Source: Paracoccus everestensis (GTDB taxonomy: Bacteria; Pseudomonadota; Alphaproteobacteria; Rhodobacterales; Rhodobacteraceae). From it: a stretch of DNA of 64,000 bases. The stretch is taken from positions 1,784,501 through 1,848,500 of the forward strand of contig NZ_CP090836.1 in NCBI RefSeq assembly GCF_021491915.1, given 5' to 3'. The notes below the pieces were generated by a model that was not told the origin of the DNA, did no database searches, and saw only the letters and a list, made by a program, of their open reading frames with translations. Numbering within the stretch: the first letter of the stretch is position 1; every line of letters begins with the position of its first letter. This document shows positions 44,470 through 53,504 of the stretch, piece after piece. Both the position numbers and the translations under genes were made by a program.

Positions 44470-44895
44470 ATGGATCTGGAGCGCGCGATAGAGATCGCAG
44501 CCGGTGCTCATCGTGGGCAGCGGGATAAGGCAGGAGAGCCGTTTATCCTGCACCCGCTGCGGGTAATGAACGCTTGCTCGACCAGGCCCGAGCAAATCGT
44601 GGCTGTGCTTCACGATCTGGTCGAGGACAGCGAGTGGACGCTCGAGGACCTGCGCAGGGAGGGTCTGTCAGAAGACTTGGTGGCCGCGGTTGACGCCATG
44701 ACCCGGCGTGAGGGCGAGACCTACGTCGACTTCGTGGACCGCGCGGCGCGCAATCCCATCGCGCGGACCGTCAAGATCGCGGACCTGCGCGACAACCTCG
44801 ACATGACCCGCCTCGCGGATCCCACGCAGTCCGATGTGCAGCGGTCGCAGAAATACGTAGAGGCGCTCAGGGCGCTGGGCATGTCGCCCGAGTAA
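44470..44895 (+). CDS. HD-domain (p)ppGpp-hydrolase-like protein
   Basis: A 141-aa stand-alone HD domain of the SpoT/MESH1 type, which hydrolyses the alarmone (p)ppGpp. ATG at 44470 follows GGAGGATGCAGCC. The metal-binding pattern is visible: AAGAHRGQRDKAGEPFILHP (first His and HP), AVLHDLVEDSEWT (HD pair and ED), and a late Asp in VKIADLRDNLDMTRL. No synthetase, TGS or ACT domain is attached, so a small alarmone hydrolase is the likely role. It converges with the thermonuclease gene on the other strand, 33 bp away. Confidence 0.85.
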   Translation: MDLERAIEIAAGAHRGQRDKAGEPFILHPLRVMNACSTRPEQIVAVLHDLVEDSEWTLEDLRREGLSEDLVAAVDAMTRREGETYVDFVDRAARNPIARTVKIADLRDNLDMTRLADPTQSDVQRSQKYVEALRALGMSPE

Positions 44896-44928
44896 AGAGG
44901 CGGAGCCTTCCGGCACGCCTTCTGGGTC

Positions 44929-45504
44929 TCAGCGCTCGCCCTTCCGCCAGTCCCACGGCAAGACGAACTCGCTGCTCCAGATCCCACGCTGCGCCACCCG
45001 GGCCACGACTTCCTCCGGATCATAGATGGGGCCGCCGTATTGCCGATAGGCGACAGCCCAGCCGCTCTCAACCATCCACGCGTTCAGGTTCTCTGCCCCT
45101 GCCCGGCAGATCCCGACGATCCGTCCATAGCGGTCCCTGTCCTGCTCTTCGCACCTGACCCCCCGCCCAGCGATGGCGGAAACAAGCGCTTTCTCGGCAT
45201 CTGCCCCGCATGCCCAGTTCCGACCAGCGCGCCGGCATGTTTGTCCCGCTTCAGGTGCGTCGATACCGAAAAGCCGCACACGGGCTCCTGCCACGTCCAG
45301 CGTATCGCCGTCGATGACAGTGGCATTCCCTGCCTGCTGATCGGCCAGAGGCTCGCCGGTGATGACCTCCTGCAGCATCTCTGTCAGCGCTTGGCGCAGC
45401 TGCGGATTGCCATCTCCGATCAGGAACAGCGCAGCGACAAGGGCAATAGCGGCAAGCCAAACCTTTGGGCCTGCACGGCGCTTTGTTTTACGGCTCTTCT
45501 TCAT
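44929..45504 (-). CDS. Membrane-anchored thermonuclease-family (SNase-like) protein
   Basis: A 191-aa protein with a basic N-terminus and one membrane segment (KVWLAAIALVAALFLIG), then a staphylococcal-nuclease fold: ATVIDGDTLDVAGARVRLFG, IDAPEAGQTCRRAG, RYGRIVGICRAGAENLNAWM and VESGWAVAYRQYGGPIYDPE. Key acidic and Arg residues (GDT, RLFGIDAPE, DRYGR) are present. MKKSRKTKRRAGPK at 45504 is preferred; the frame extends to 45546 only via TTG. It is probably exported or periplasmic. A second, shorter relative lies at 55555-56160. Confidence 0.85.
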   Translation of the reverse strand: MKKSRKTKRRAGPKVWLAAIALVAALFLIGDGNPQLRQALTEMLQEVITGEPLADQQAGNATVIDGDTLDVAGARVRLFGIDAPEAGQTCRRAGRNWACGADAEKALVSAIAGRGVRCEEQDRDRYGRIVGICRAGAENLNAWMVESGWAVAYRQYGGPIYDPEEVVARVAQRGIWSSEFVLPWDWRKGER

Positions 45505-45877
45505 GCCAGCGGTGTCTAACAGGCGCAGAGCATCGGCAATACCCAAGCGCTCACGATTGGTGGTCTACGGAGATGCGGCGATGTGGGCCCAGCGGCATCC
45601 ATAGGGTGCAGATCTGAACAACAGTAGGCCCCGGTTGGCGGTGGGTCTCGAAAGGGGCGCCCAAACGGGATGGCTAAATGAGTCAGATAAGGCAGAGGAA
45701 AAGCTATAGGACATGCGAGCCGTACGGACGAAAGCGCATTGAAAGGCGATCTGGATGCGAGACCCGTCCCAAGGCCACCGGGAAATGAGAACGCCCGTCT
45801 ATGCCTCACTTTCCTGTTCCGGTCTGCTAAACAGAGAGCTCCGCTTGATCCGGAATGACGCTCCGTCGTCGAGCGCT
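45505..45877. other. Intergenic region, no gene seen
   Basis: 373 bp between the thermonuclease and RlpA-like genes; short frames on both strands lack starts or family features. Confidence 0.35.
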
Positions 45878-46264
45878 TCAGAGCACCTCGAGCTTCACGC
45901 GGCCGACACCGGTTGAAACGAGGCCAATGTCCTCTGCCGCTTCCTTGGAAAGATCGATCACCCGGCTACGTGCGTGAGGACCACGATCGTTAATCCGCAC
46001 CACAACCGACTCGTCAGTCGCTTCGTTCGTCACGCGAACGCGCGTTCCGAAAGGCAGGGTCCGGTGAGCGGCGGTCAGATCGTTCATGTCGAAGGTTTCC
46101 CCGTTCGCTGTTTGGCGCCCGTGGAAGCCGGGTCCGTACCAGGACGCCATTCCGGCTTGCTGCTTCCCAGCAGAGCCGCCTTCGTGCGCCAAAGCGACGG
46201 GTACCATCGCTAAAGAAGCAATCGCTGCAATTGCAGCCCGGCGAATGAATTTAGGCTTGATCAA
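45878..46264 (-). CDS. RlpA-like double-psi beta-barrel septal/peptidoglycan protein
   Basis: A 128-aa exported protein. It has a signal peptide (IRRAAIAAIASLAMVPVALA) and a DPBB domain with all hallmarks of RlpA: GMASWYGPGFHGRQTANGE, FDMNDLTAAHRTLPFGTRVR, VTNEATDESVVVRINDRGP and SRVIDLSKEAAEDIG. RlpA proteins bind or cleave naked glycan strands at the septum. The lipobox and C-terminal SPOR domain of the long form are absent, so this is the short periplasmic type. It stands alone; its upstream region (46265-46524) shows no gene. Confidence 0.9.
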   Translation of the reverse strand: MIKPKFIRRAAIAAIASLAMVPVALAHEGGSAGKQQAGMASWYGPGFHGRQTANGETFDMNDLTAAHRTLPFGTRVRVTNEATDESVVVRINDRGPHARSRVIDLSKEAAEDIGLVSTGVGRVKLEVL

Positions 46265-46589
46265 GGGTCACCTCGGATTGGGACATGTCTCGCTGTCAGG
46301 TGCCGTCTGGACGCTGACGGCTCCCGAGGCAATGAAAGCATGGCCGCGGTTCCACCCGCTCCCCGGTTCAAGCGAGACCTCGCCAAACGCACTAGTCGCG
46401 GCCGGCCGATATCCGCCACCCAGGGCAGGTCGTTAGAACGTTACGCGCAGCTCCCTTGACAGAATGGGCCCGAAACGACCTCGAGCGCGCCTCTTTCGAA
46501 TGTGGTGAGGCCTTATGACACCCTATGATTTCACACACAGACTCGTGGCCTTCCACGCTGGAGGACAGCAACCGCTGCGGAGAACAGAG

Positions 46590-46785
46590 CGCTCAGGCTG
46601 AGGCACAGCTTGGCCTGACGCAGGCCGCCCGTGCCGCCATCCAGCGTAGACTCGCTGCGCGTGGCTATTACATAGCCCGCATCGATGCGGTCTTCGGTGC
46701 GGGGACACGGCGCGCGATAAGGGTTTGTCGCGGATCCCGGCCGACGCGAACCCGCCTGGATCGTTTCCCGGACTCGCCGCGTTAA
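46590..46785 (+). pseudogene. Peptidoglycan-binding domain remnant
   Basis: The frame reads EAQLGLTQAARAAIQRRLAA then RGYYIARIDAVFGAGTRRAI, a PG_binding_1 repeat (GxDGxFGxGTRxAI pattern), then falls into unrelated residues and stops at 46785. It directly precedes the alpha/beta hydrolase gene and is likely a leftover of a larger envelope-protein gene. Confidence 0.5.
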
Positions 46786-46790
46786 ACCCC

Positions 46791-47618
46791 ATGCAGCCGC
46801 AAGTGCCCAATCCCGCCTCGACACTCAACTTTACCCGCCAAGGCTCGGGAAAGCCGCTACTCATGCTGCACGGCCTCGGCGGCAACATCGCCTCATGGGA
46901 CAATCTTGCTGCCGATCTGGCGATGACGAACGAAGTCATTGCGCTGGATCTGCCAGGCCATGGCGCGTCGCCTGTGACGCCTGGCTCGCGCACCTTTGGT
47001 GGCATCGCCGATGAAGTGGCCGATTTCATCCGGGCCGAAGGTTTTGAAGGCATCGCTGCCGTCGGCATGTCGCTGGGCGGACGAGTGGTTCTGGAGATGG
47101 CCCGCCGCGGCCTTGTCGGCGCCACGGTCGCACTTGCCCCGGGCGGCTTCTGGAATGACAGGGAGCGGAAGTACCTTAAGGCGTCGCTCATTGCTGGTGG
47201 CAATATCTCGAGGATCGCCCGCCGCGCGCTTCCCGTTCTGACACGCTACAAAGTTGGTCGCGCTGCCCTTCTGGCACAGATATCAGCAAAGCCAGGACAG
47301 GTTCCGCAGGATACCGCGCTGCGGGAGCTTCGTTCCTTTGCAAGCACCCCGACCTTCAAGGACCTGGTGCGCGATCTGGCCGAAGGGCCGACACAGGAAG
47401 GAAGCGCGAGTACACCGGGGCCCGTGACGATCGTCTGGGGACGCAAGGATCGGCTGCTGCTGCCACGGCAGGCCGAGCAGGCGATGCAGGCGTTTCCCGA
47501 GGCGCGGCTCCACTGGGTGGATCAGGCCGGCCATTACATCTCATGGGACGCACCGGATGAAGCACTGCGTCTGAGCCGGCAGGGGATCGCGTCAACAGGC
47601 AGCACCACAACTGCCTGA
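46791..47618 (+). CDS. Alpha/beta hydrolase
   Basis: A 275-aa cytoplasmic serine hydrolase of the broad alpha/beta family. It has the HG oxyanion motif PLLMLHGLGGNIASWDNLA, VIALDLPGHGASPV, the nucleophile elbow AVGMSLGGRVVLEMA, the acid residue in IVWGRKDRLLLPRQAE and the catalytic His in VDQAGHYISWDAP. ATG at 46791 (MQPQVPNPASTLNF) is chosen as the first Met; an obvious ribosome site is lacking. It is complete. No neighbour suggests a pathway; esterase, lactonase or C-C hydrolase activity are all possible. Confidence 0.87.
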   Translation: MQPQVPNPASTLNFTRQGSGKPLLMLHGLGGNIASWDNLAADLAMTNEVIALDLPGHGASPVTPGSRTFGGIADEVADFIRAEGFEGIAAVGMSLGGRVVLEMARRGLVGATVALAPGGFWNDRERKYLKASLIAGGNISRIARRALPVLTRYKVGRAALLAQISAKPGQVPQDTALRELRSFASTPTFKDLVRDLAEGPTQEGSASTPGPVTIVWGRKDRLLLPRQAEQAMQAFPEARLHWVDQAGHYISWDAPDEALRLSRQGIASTGSTTTA

Positions 47619-47644
47619 AGCAGCCGGCTTCTGCGAACAGCTTC

Positions 47645-47888
47645 AAGCTCCCTCCCCTCTCGGGTTTTTATCTTAGTTTTCCTGATGCAGTGGGCGTTGT
47701 CGCGGGCATTTTCAGCTGCGGGTAGAAATCGGCGTCGCACCTAAGGTCTGCAGGTTCGTACCAGCCAGAGTGCAAAGGGCGAAACAGCAAAGTCCAGGGT
47801 CAGGTAAGCGCATCGAACGTAGCGGTGGCATTCCGAATAGCAAGGCCGGCCCCCTGACTACCGACCGCCTGAAAACACATCGCTCGGT
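47645..47888. repeat. Dispersed non-coding repeat, copy D, ending in an ACCGACCG hairpin
   Basis: It matches copy A (6404-6646) along its length: GCGGTGGCATTCCGAATAG, AAGGCCGGCC and ACCGACCGCCTGAAAAC are shared. The terminal hairpin at 47860-47888 has arms ACCGACCG and CGCTCGGT (one mismatch). No gene was found from 47619 to 48266. Confidence 0.7.
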
Positions 47889-48042
47889 ACGTGGCCTAAG
47901 GCTACGACACCGTGTCCCCTGCCATCGCATCACTTTGCTCAGCCAATCAAGGCGCTTAGCAACGGACGGACCGCACCGGATGCATTAGGCTGCCCTGTCC
48001 GTTTTAGGCGCCACAGGCAGGTGGCAAACTTCACACGCACGA

Positions 48043-48071
48043 ACCGACCGCCTGAAAACCCGTCGATCGGT
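48043..48071. repeat. ACCGACCG hairpin motif, second copy at this locus
   Basis: ACCGACCG, spacer CCTGAAAACCCGT and CGATCGGT (one mismatch, G-U compatible in RNA). It is about 183 bp after the copy at 47860, mirroring the spacing at 6621/6795. The following TTTTGCCTTCCGCG also resembles the sequence after 6823. Confidence 0.65.
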
Positions 48072-48266
48072 TTTGCCTTCCGCGGCCCGTTTTGCTCGCG
48101 CTGCTTTTCAAGCCCCAACTTTCCTGCGGCCGGTGTATACGAGAGGAGTTCGTTTGGCGTCGATCAGCGGCTGCATTTTAGTCCGCATCTAGTCAGTATT
48201 GATCCGCGATCTCGACCCTGGATCGCGTTGGCCCAATAAACGAGACTTGCGGAGAGGGAGGACGTC

Positions 48267-49319
48267 ATGCAGTTCCAGCGCACCATCGGGATCGACTACT
48301 CTGGAGCGGAAACGGCAGACTCCAGCCTCCCGGGCCTGCGGGTCTATCAGACCGAAGGCGGTGGCTCTGCCCTGGAGATCGCCCCGCCACCAGGCCCCAA
48401 GCGCTACTGGACGCGCCGGGGGCTTTCCATATGGCTGATCGAGCGCCTCGCCGAACCCATCCCCACCATCGTGGGCATCGACCACGCCTTCTCCTTTCCC
48501 GAGGCCTATTTCAGTAAGCATGCCCTGTCCCGCGACTGGGATGTCTTCCTCAACGACTTCCATCATCACTGGCCTACGGACGCACCCAGCCTCTACGTCG
48601 ACTTTCTGAGACATCAGGGGGATGCAGACGCGGCGCTGGCAGCCCGCCGTACTGGTGAGACGCGCTGGCGCCGCAGAGTGGAGGAATTGGCCCGAGCAAA
48701 GTCAGTCTTTCATTTCGACGTCACAGGTCAAGTCGCCAAATCGACCCATGCTGGCCTGCCCTTCTTGCGCCGTATCCGCCGTGCGCTGCCGAACCTGCAC
48801 GTCTGGCCGTTCGATGGGTGGGAGATACCCCAGAACCGTTCGGCGCTGGTCGAAGCCTATCCCCGCCTTTACAGCGCCGCATATACTGCAGAGGACCGGA
48901 CACCTGATCAACACGACGCATTTTCAACAGCATCATGGCTGCGCGATGCGGATGCGGAGGGGCGGTTGGCTGAGGCTTTGGCACCAAGGCTGAGCGAGGC
49001 CACCGCCCGTCTTGCGCGGCACGAGGGCTGGATCCTCGGCGTGATGTCAGACCAACCGCCTGCCTCGAAAACAGCGGCGGGCAAGGCAGTCAGGTCTCAG
49101 CACTCTCGCTCAGCCAAAGGAACTACAAGACCTGGATATCGCAATCCCAATGGTCAGGTGGTGATTGCTCCAACAGGCCGCGCTGGTACGGACCACAACC
49201 AGCAGGTCTATCACCTTTGCTGCGGGCAGTGCGGGCTGAACTACGGAGCAAACGGCTCGGACATCCACGCACGCAAATGCCCAGCTTGCGGCGGCGGCAA
49301 GCCCGGGCTGGTGATCTGA
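48267..49319 (+). CDS. DUF429-like RNase H-fold protein with C-terminal zinc ribbon
   Basis: A 350-aa protein of unknown function. The start follows GGGAGGACGTC. The N-terminal ~240 residues resemble DUF429-type predicted nucleases: RTIGIDYSGAETADSSLPG, IPTIVGIDHAFSFPEAYF, FHFDVTGQVAKSTHAGLPF, VWPFDGWEIP and ALVEAYPRLYSA, with HDAFSTASWL (conserved Asp residues of an RNase H-like active site). A Ser/Lys linker leads to a C-terminal module: GYRNPNGQVVIAPTGRAGTD, then CCGQCGLNYGANGSDIHARK and CPACGG, a CxxC…CxxC zinc ribbon. Both ends are complete. It stands alone between a repeat region and the RTX gene. Confidence 0.75.
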   Translation: MQFQRTIGIDYSGAETADSSLPGLRVYQTEGGGSALEIAPPPGPKRYWTRRGLSIWLIERLAEPIPTIVGIDHAFSFPEAYFSKHALSRDWDVFLNDFHHHWPTDAPSLYVDFLRHQGDADAALAARRTGETRWRRRVEELARAKSVFHFDVTGQVAKSTHAGLPFLRRIRRALPNLHVWPFDGWEIPQNRSALVEAYPRLYSAAYTAEDRTPDQHDAFSTASWLRDADAEGRLAEALAPRLSEATARLARHEGWILGVMSDQPPASKTAAGKAVRSQHSRSAKGTTRPGYRNPNGQVVIAPTGRAGTDHNQQVYHLCCGQCGLNYGANGSDIHARKCPACGGGKPGLVI

Positions 49320-49445
49320 GGGTACGGCCCTTAGCCGCCATTCACTTGTCTCAGCATGCTGCAGCGCGCTCAGACAATGCTCACACTGGGTAGACCATCT
49401 CGTGTGCCTGCGCCCAACTTAACCCTCATGCACTGGTAACGCATT

Positions 49446-52307
49446 TCAGAGTAAGAAGTCCTGCTCGATCAGCGAGACCAGTCTTGAGAGTTCAACCGAA
49501 AAATCAGCTCTACTGTCTCCGTCTGTGTCTGCCAGAACCAAGGTGGTGGTGTTGCTACGCTGATAACGCAGTTCGCCTGCAGAACCTGAGAAGCTTGCCG
49601 TTCCAATAAACGCGAAGGCTTGATTGCCGAAGAGGTGCAGGTCTGCGTCCATAGAGGCTAGATTTATCCTGTCGCCCTGTAGGCGGTTAAAGTCGGAAAT
49701 TAAGTCCCGTCCCACTGCCCCTATACCTGACTCAAGCCTGTTACCGAACACAAATTGATCTGCTCCGAGGCCGCCTGTCAGGTAGTCTTTACCTAGTCCA
49801 CCTACCAAGCGGTCACTGCCAGCACCGCCCATTAAGGCGTCGCTTCCATTATCGCCGATCAGCCTATCATCGCCGGCACCGCCGGCCAGGGTGTCAGCAC
49901 CCCCGCCACCGTTCAGGAGGTTGTTGCCGGCATTGCCGGTGAGACGGTTGCTCAGCGTGTTGCCGGTACCGTTGATGCTTGCGCTGCCTGTCAGGACCAG
50001 GTTCTCGACATTTGCCGAGAGGACATGGGAGACGGAGGTGTGGACGGTGTCTGTTCCGGCAGTGGCGGCCTCGACAACCCGGTCGCCGACGTTGTCCAAG
50101 ATGTAGCTATCGTTTCCGGCACCGCCGGCCAGGGTGTCAGCACCCCCGCCACCGTTCAGGAGGTTGTTGCCGGCATTGCCGGTGAGACGGTTGCTCAGCG
50201 TGTTGCCGGTACCGTTGATGCTTGCGCTGCCTGTCAGGACCAGGTTCTCGACATTTGCCGAGAGGACATGGGAGACGGAGGTGTGGACGGTGTCTGTTCC
50301 GGCAGTGGCGGCCTCGACAACCCGGTCGCCGACGTTGTCCAAGATGTAGCTATCGTTTCCGGCACCGCCGGCCAGGGTGTCAGCACCCCCGCCACCGTTC
50401 AGGAGGTTGTTGCCGGCATTGCCGGTGAGACGGTTGCTCAGCGTGTTGCCGGTACCGTTGATGCTTGCGCTGCCTGTCAGGACCAGGTTCTCGACATTTG
50501 CCGAGAGGACATGGGAGACGGAGGTGTGGACGGTGTCTGTTCCGGCAGTGGCGGCCTCGACAACCCGGTCGCCGACGTTGTCCAAGATGTAGCTATCGTT
50601 TCCGGCACCGCCGGCCAGGGTGTCAGCACCCCCGCCACCGTTCAGGAGGTTGTTGCCGGCATTGCCGGTGAGACGGTTGCTCAGCGTGTTGCCGGTACCG
50701 TTGATGCTTGCGCTGCCTGTCAGGACCAGGTTCTCGACATTTGCCGAGAGGACATGGGAGACGGAGGTGTGGACGGTGTCTGTTCCGGCAGTGGCGGCCT
50801 CGACAACCCGGTCGCCGACGTTGTCCAAGATGTAGCTATCGTTTCCGGCACCGCCGGCCAGGGTGTCAGCACCCCCGCCACCGTTCAGGAGGTTGTTGCC
50901 GGCATTGCCGGTGAGACGGTTGCTCAGCGTGTTGCCGGTACCGTTGATGCTTGCGCTGCCTGTCAGGACCAGGTTCTCGACATTTGCCGAGAGGACATGG
51001 GAGACGGAGGTGTGGACGGTGTCATTCCCTCCGTTCTCAAGCTCAACAACACGGTCACCGAAGGAAATGTGATACTGATCATTTCCACCCGCACCGATTA
51101 GGTCCTCTGCATCCGAGGTGCCACGCAGGGTATCGTTCCCCTGACCGCCAACCGTCTTGTTGTCATCAATGATATCGATCCGAATGACCTGCATATTACC
51201 GCCATCAGCGAAGGTCATGTTGCCTGAAAGTTGCACCGTCAAATAAGCGGTCTCAGTCTCCTCGGCTATGCCGTCTCTGGTGGCCGAGATTGAAAGTGCC
51301 TCAGTCCTACTGGTAGGGAACGTCGAAACAGCATTGATCCAGTTACTTCCGGCGAGCATTCCGAGGTCATAATTCGATGCCGTGCCACCGAGCACTGACG
51401 TTTCGTAGCTATAGCTAACCCAGTGGTTGATCATACCTGTAAAGTTCAGTGCTTGATCCAGCGTCTGCCCTTCGCGAATGGTGATCACCTCTGGTAAGGT
51501 GTCCACATAGGTGGCCAGCAAGGGCGGCGGAGATCCAGTTAATTCGAACGATGTGTCGAATCCCAGGGCGCGCAACTCGGAATTGGTGTAGGTCCGGTTG
51601 TTGCCGTAAACATCCTGGATCTCGACGCGTTCTATGTCGACGACGCCAGCAGCATTAGCCGCAGAGTAAAGATACTGGTAAGAAGCCCGCCCGTCAGACC
51701 AGTCGTCTGACGTCATTCCAAAAATTCCAGCCAGATCCCAGTCGCTGAAAGATGGAGCGCCACTGACGCCGAAACTATACGTTAGATCGCGATCTAACCA
51801 GATCCACACCTGATCGATTTCGTTACTGTCGCTACCTGCAGCAGAGAATTCCACGACGGTATTGCCGCTGCTCAGATCGACATGCTTAGGCAGGTTTAGT
51901 TCCGTGAGCACCGGCGCGATCATATCTGCATCGACGCTGTGCACAATAATCTCGGTGTTGAAGCCAAGGTCACGCAAGGTCTGGGCGGGGATCGTCGTCC
52001 GATTGCCTTCGAGGTCCACGACCTCGATGTCCGTGATATTCAGAGGACCTGCAATGTTGTGGGGTAGGATCGACTCGGTATAGCTGTGGCTACCATCGGC
52101 CCAGTCGCTGCCCCATCCGTGAATGATCTGAAAATTGTATGATCCCGAGGTCGTCGCAAGTGGTCGATCATAGTTGACAACCACATAATCTATCCCGTCT
52201 GGATCCTGGATGCTTGCCGCTAAAGTCAGTTCGATCTGGCCGTTGCGCAGGTCGAGGATAGAAGGAACGGTGAGAGAAGTGATCTGCGATGGAGCAGTGT
52301 CAACCAT
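49446..52307 (-). CDS. RTX-type calcium-binding protein with near-identical internal repeats
   Basis: A predicted type I-secreted protein (no type I exporter gene in the window). [20 protein letters not shown] at 52307 is chosen since RTX proteins lack signal peptides; the frame is open to an ATG at 52388. The N-terminal ~300 residues contain two similar Ca-dependent-type beta modules ([40 protein letters not shown], each followed by V(V/E)D(L/V)xGN(R/N)). After an immunoglobulin-like linker, 81-aa units each carry [53 protein letters not shown] (RTX nonapeptides GGxGxDxLx). The C-terminus has further RTX units ([20 protein letters not shown]) and the [18 protein letters not shown] end expected of a secretion signal. 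Function could be adhesion or surface layer; no enzymatic domain is seen. Confidence 0.87.
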   Translation of the reverse strand: MVDTAPSQITSLTVPSILDLRNGQIELTLAASIQDPDGIDYVVVNYDRPLATTSGSYNFQIIHGWGSDWADGSHSYTESILPHNIAGPLNITDIEVVDLEGNRTTIPAQTLRDLGFNTEIIVHSVDADMIAPVLTELNLPKHVDLSSGNTVVEFSAAGSDSNEIDQVWIWLDRDLTYSFGVSGAPSFSDWDLAGIFGMTSDDWSDGRASYQYLYSAANAAGVVDIERVEIQDVYGNNRTYTNSELRALGFDTSFELTGSPPPLLATYVDTLPEVITIREGQTLDQALNFTGMINHWVSYSYETSVLGGTASNYDLGMLAGSNWINAVSTFPTSRTEALSISATRDGIAEETETAYLTVQLSGNMTFADGGNMQVIRIDIIDDNKTVGGQGNDTLRGTSDAEDLIGAGGNDQYHISFGDRVVELENGGNDTVHTSVSHVLSANVENLVLTGSASINGTGNTLSNRLTGNAGNNLLNGGGGADTLAGGAGNDSYILDNVGDRVVEAATAGTDTVHTSVSHVLSANVENLVLTGSASINGTGNTLSNRLTGNAGNNLLNGGGGADTLAGGAGNDSYILDNVGDRVVEAATAGTDTVHTSVSHVLSANVENLVLTGSASINGTGNTLSNRLTGNAGNNLLNGGGGADTLAGGAGNDSYILDNVGDRVVEAATAGTDTVHTSVSHVLSANVENLVLTGSASINGTGNTLSNRLTGNAGNNLLNGGGGADTLAGGAGNDSYILDNVGDRVVEAATAGTDTVHTSVSHVLSANVENLVLTGSASINGTGNTLSNRLTGNAGNNLLNGGGGADTLAGGAGDDRLIGDNGSDALMGGAGSDRLVGGLGKDYLTGGLGADQFVFGNRLESGIGAVGRDLISDFNRLQGDRINLASMDADLHLFGNQAFAFIGTASFSGSAGELRYQRSNTTTLVLADTDGDSRADFSVELSRLVSLIEQDFLL
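49869..51023. repeat. 243-bp tandem repeats in the RTX gene
   Basis: Nearly five units of 243 bp (81 codons) follow one another with almost no differences; for example the block GTTGATGCTTGCGCTGCCTG recurs at 243-bp steps from 49973 to 50945. Such identity points to recent amplification or ongoing homogenisation. Open frames on the opposite strand across this stretch repeat with the same period and are artefacts. Confidence 0.95.
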
Positions 52308-52714
52308 GGAAAAAACCTGAGCTTGTGCGAAGCGAAATACGGCGCTTCTCCGCACCAGAGCAAAGGCGCACTTTCGTAAGGCTTTCAAGAGCTTTTGTAA
52401 AACAGGCTTAACGTCCGGTTATGTCAAGATCGAAAGAGCACACGCGTCGAACATCAGAGAACGGGAAAGCCTTTGACCTGTCCCAGGTCGTCCATCGTTC
52501 ATAACAAGGAACCTTTGTTATTGTGCGCTGTCACAATTGCATCACGCCGCTTTCCGCCCTTCGCGTCTTCTGCTGCGATATCGCCGTCCTTTCATACGCG
52601 GGGCAGTCATATTGCGGGCCTTATCGCCGATGTAATCTATCTCAGCCGCTGTTGTTGCGAACGCATTCGAGAACAGGTCAGGAAGATATCTCCAACTCAT
52701 TGATTGGGGGCCGG

Positions 52715-52750
52715 TTGACAGCACCCACCCCATCGGAACAAAACAGGAAC
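52715..52750 (+). promoter_or_regulatory. SOS promoter with LexA box for imuA-imuB-dnaE2
   Basis: GAAC-AAAACAG-GAAC (52736-52750) is a perfect match to the GAAC-N7-GAAC LexA operator of alphaproteobacteria. TTGACA at 52715-52720 is a good -35, and the -10 position 17 bp later lies inside the box, so LexA would block RNA polymerase. imuA starts 43 bp downstream. Confidence 0.75.
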
Positions 52751-52793
52751 TCCAACTTTTCGTCTGCAACCGCTTTCCTGGGTGCCCTCCGTC

Positions 52794-53504
52794 ATGCCCC
52801 CGTCCTTCAACCCCGCAATAGCCGCCCTGTGCGATCAGATCGCGCGGATGGAGGGTGAGAGCGGACCGACACGCGAGGTGCTGCCCTTCGGCGTACCGGC
52901 GCTTGATCGCCGCCTGCCGGGAGGTAGACTGGCCTTGGGCTGCCTGCACGAGGTGGCAGGTGACGGCAACGGCGCGGTGGATGGGGCTGCGGCCTCCTGC
53001 TTTGCGGCCGGCATCGTCGCCCGTCTTCGTGGACAGGTTCTCTGGTGCGTGACACAGGCGGGTCTCGGCCCGGACCGGGTGATCTATGTGGAGGCCGGCG
53101 ATGACGTCTCGGTGCTGGCCTGCATGGAGGACGGGCTGCGCCATGGTGGCTTGGGCGCGGTGGTGGCCGATGTCGCGCGGCTCTCGATGACTGCGTCCCG
53201 GCGGCTGCATCTCGCCGCGAAAGGACCTGGCACCCCCGGCATCGCGCTGCGCCGCTGGCGCAGGCAGCAGGACACCTATGACTTCGGCCAACCTACGGCG
53301 GCGATGACGCGCTGGCGCATCTCGGTCCTGCCCTCCGCGCCCCTGCCCGTCCCCGGTCTCGCCCGGGCCCGCTGGCTCATCGATCTGATCCGGGCACGGG
53401 CAAGCGATTCTCTCGATATTGAACTAGAGGCGTGTAATGGCACGGGTCATATCGGTCACCCTGCCGCTCTGGCCGATCGACCGGCTCAGGCGGTCAGCGC
53501 CTGA
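52794..53504 (+). CDS. imuA: ImuA, RecA-like SOS mutagenesis protein
   Basis: First gene of the imuA-imuB-dnaE2 mutasome cassette, which carries out error-prone translesion synthesis in many bacteria lacking UmuDC. The 236-aa product has the RecA-related pattern: MEGESGPTREVLPFGVPALD, RRLPGGRLALGCLHEVAG, VLWCVTQAGLGPDRVIYVEA and GALGAVVADVARL-like GGLGAVVADVARLSMTASRR. The Walker A of RecA is replaced by a degenerate GDGNGAVDGAA, usual for ImuA. It is intact and overlaps imuB by 68 nt. ATG at 52794 (MPPSFNPAIAALC) is preferred; ATG at 52782 is also possible. Confidence 0.85.
   Translation: MPPSFNPAIAALCDQIARMEGESGPTREVLPFGVPALDRRLPGGRLALGCLHEVAGDGNGAVDGAAASCFAAGIVARLRGQVLWCVTQAGLGPDRVIYVEAGDDVSVLACMEDGLRHGGLGAVVADVARLSMTASRRLHLAAKGPGTPGIALRRWRRQQDTYDFGQPTAAMTRWRISVLPSAPLPVPGLARARWLIDLIRARASDSLDIELEACNGTGHIGHPAALADRPAQAVSA

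Noticed and set aside
49869..51023. CRISPR array
   Set aside because: The 243-bp units are coding repeats without short repeats and unique spacers; no CRISPR array was found anywhere in the window.
50025..51101. 358-aa open frame on the plus strand opposite the RTX gene
   Set aside because: It repeats with the same 243-bp period, is a by-product of the repeat composition, and has no protein family features.
52542..53291. 249-aa minus-strand frame opposite imuA
   Set aside because: No family features, and it would overlap the LexA-controlled imuA promoter; shadow frame.
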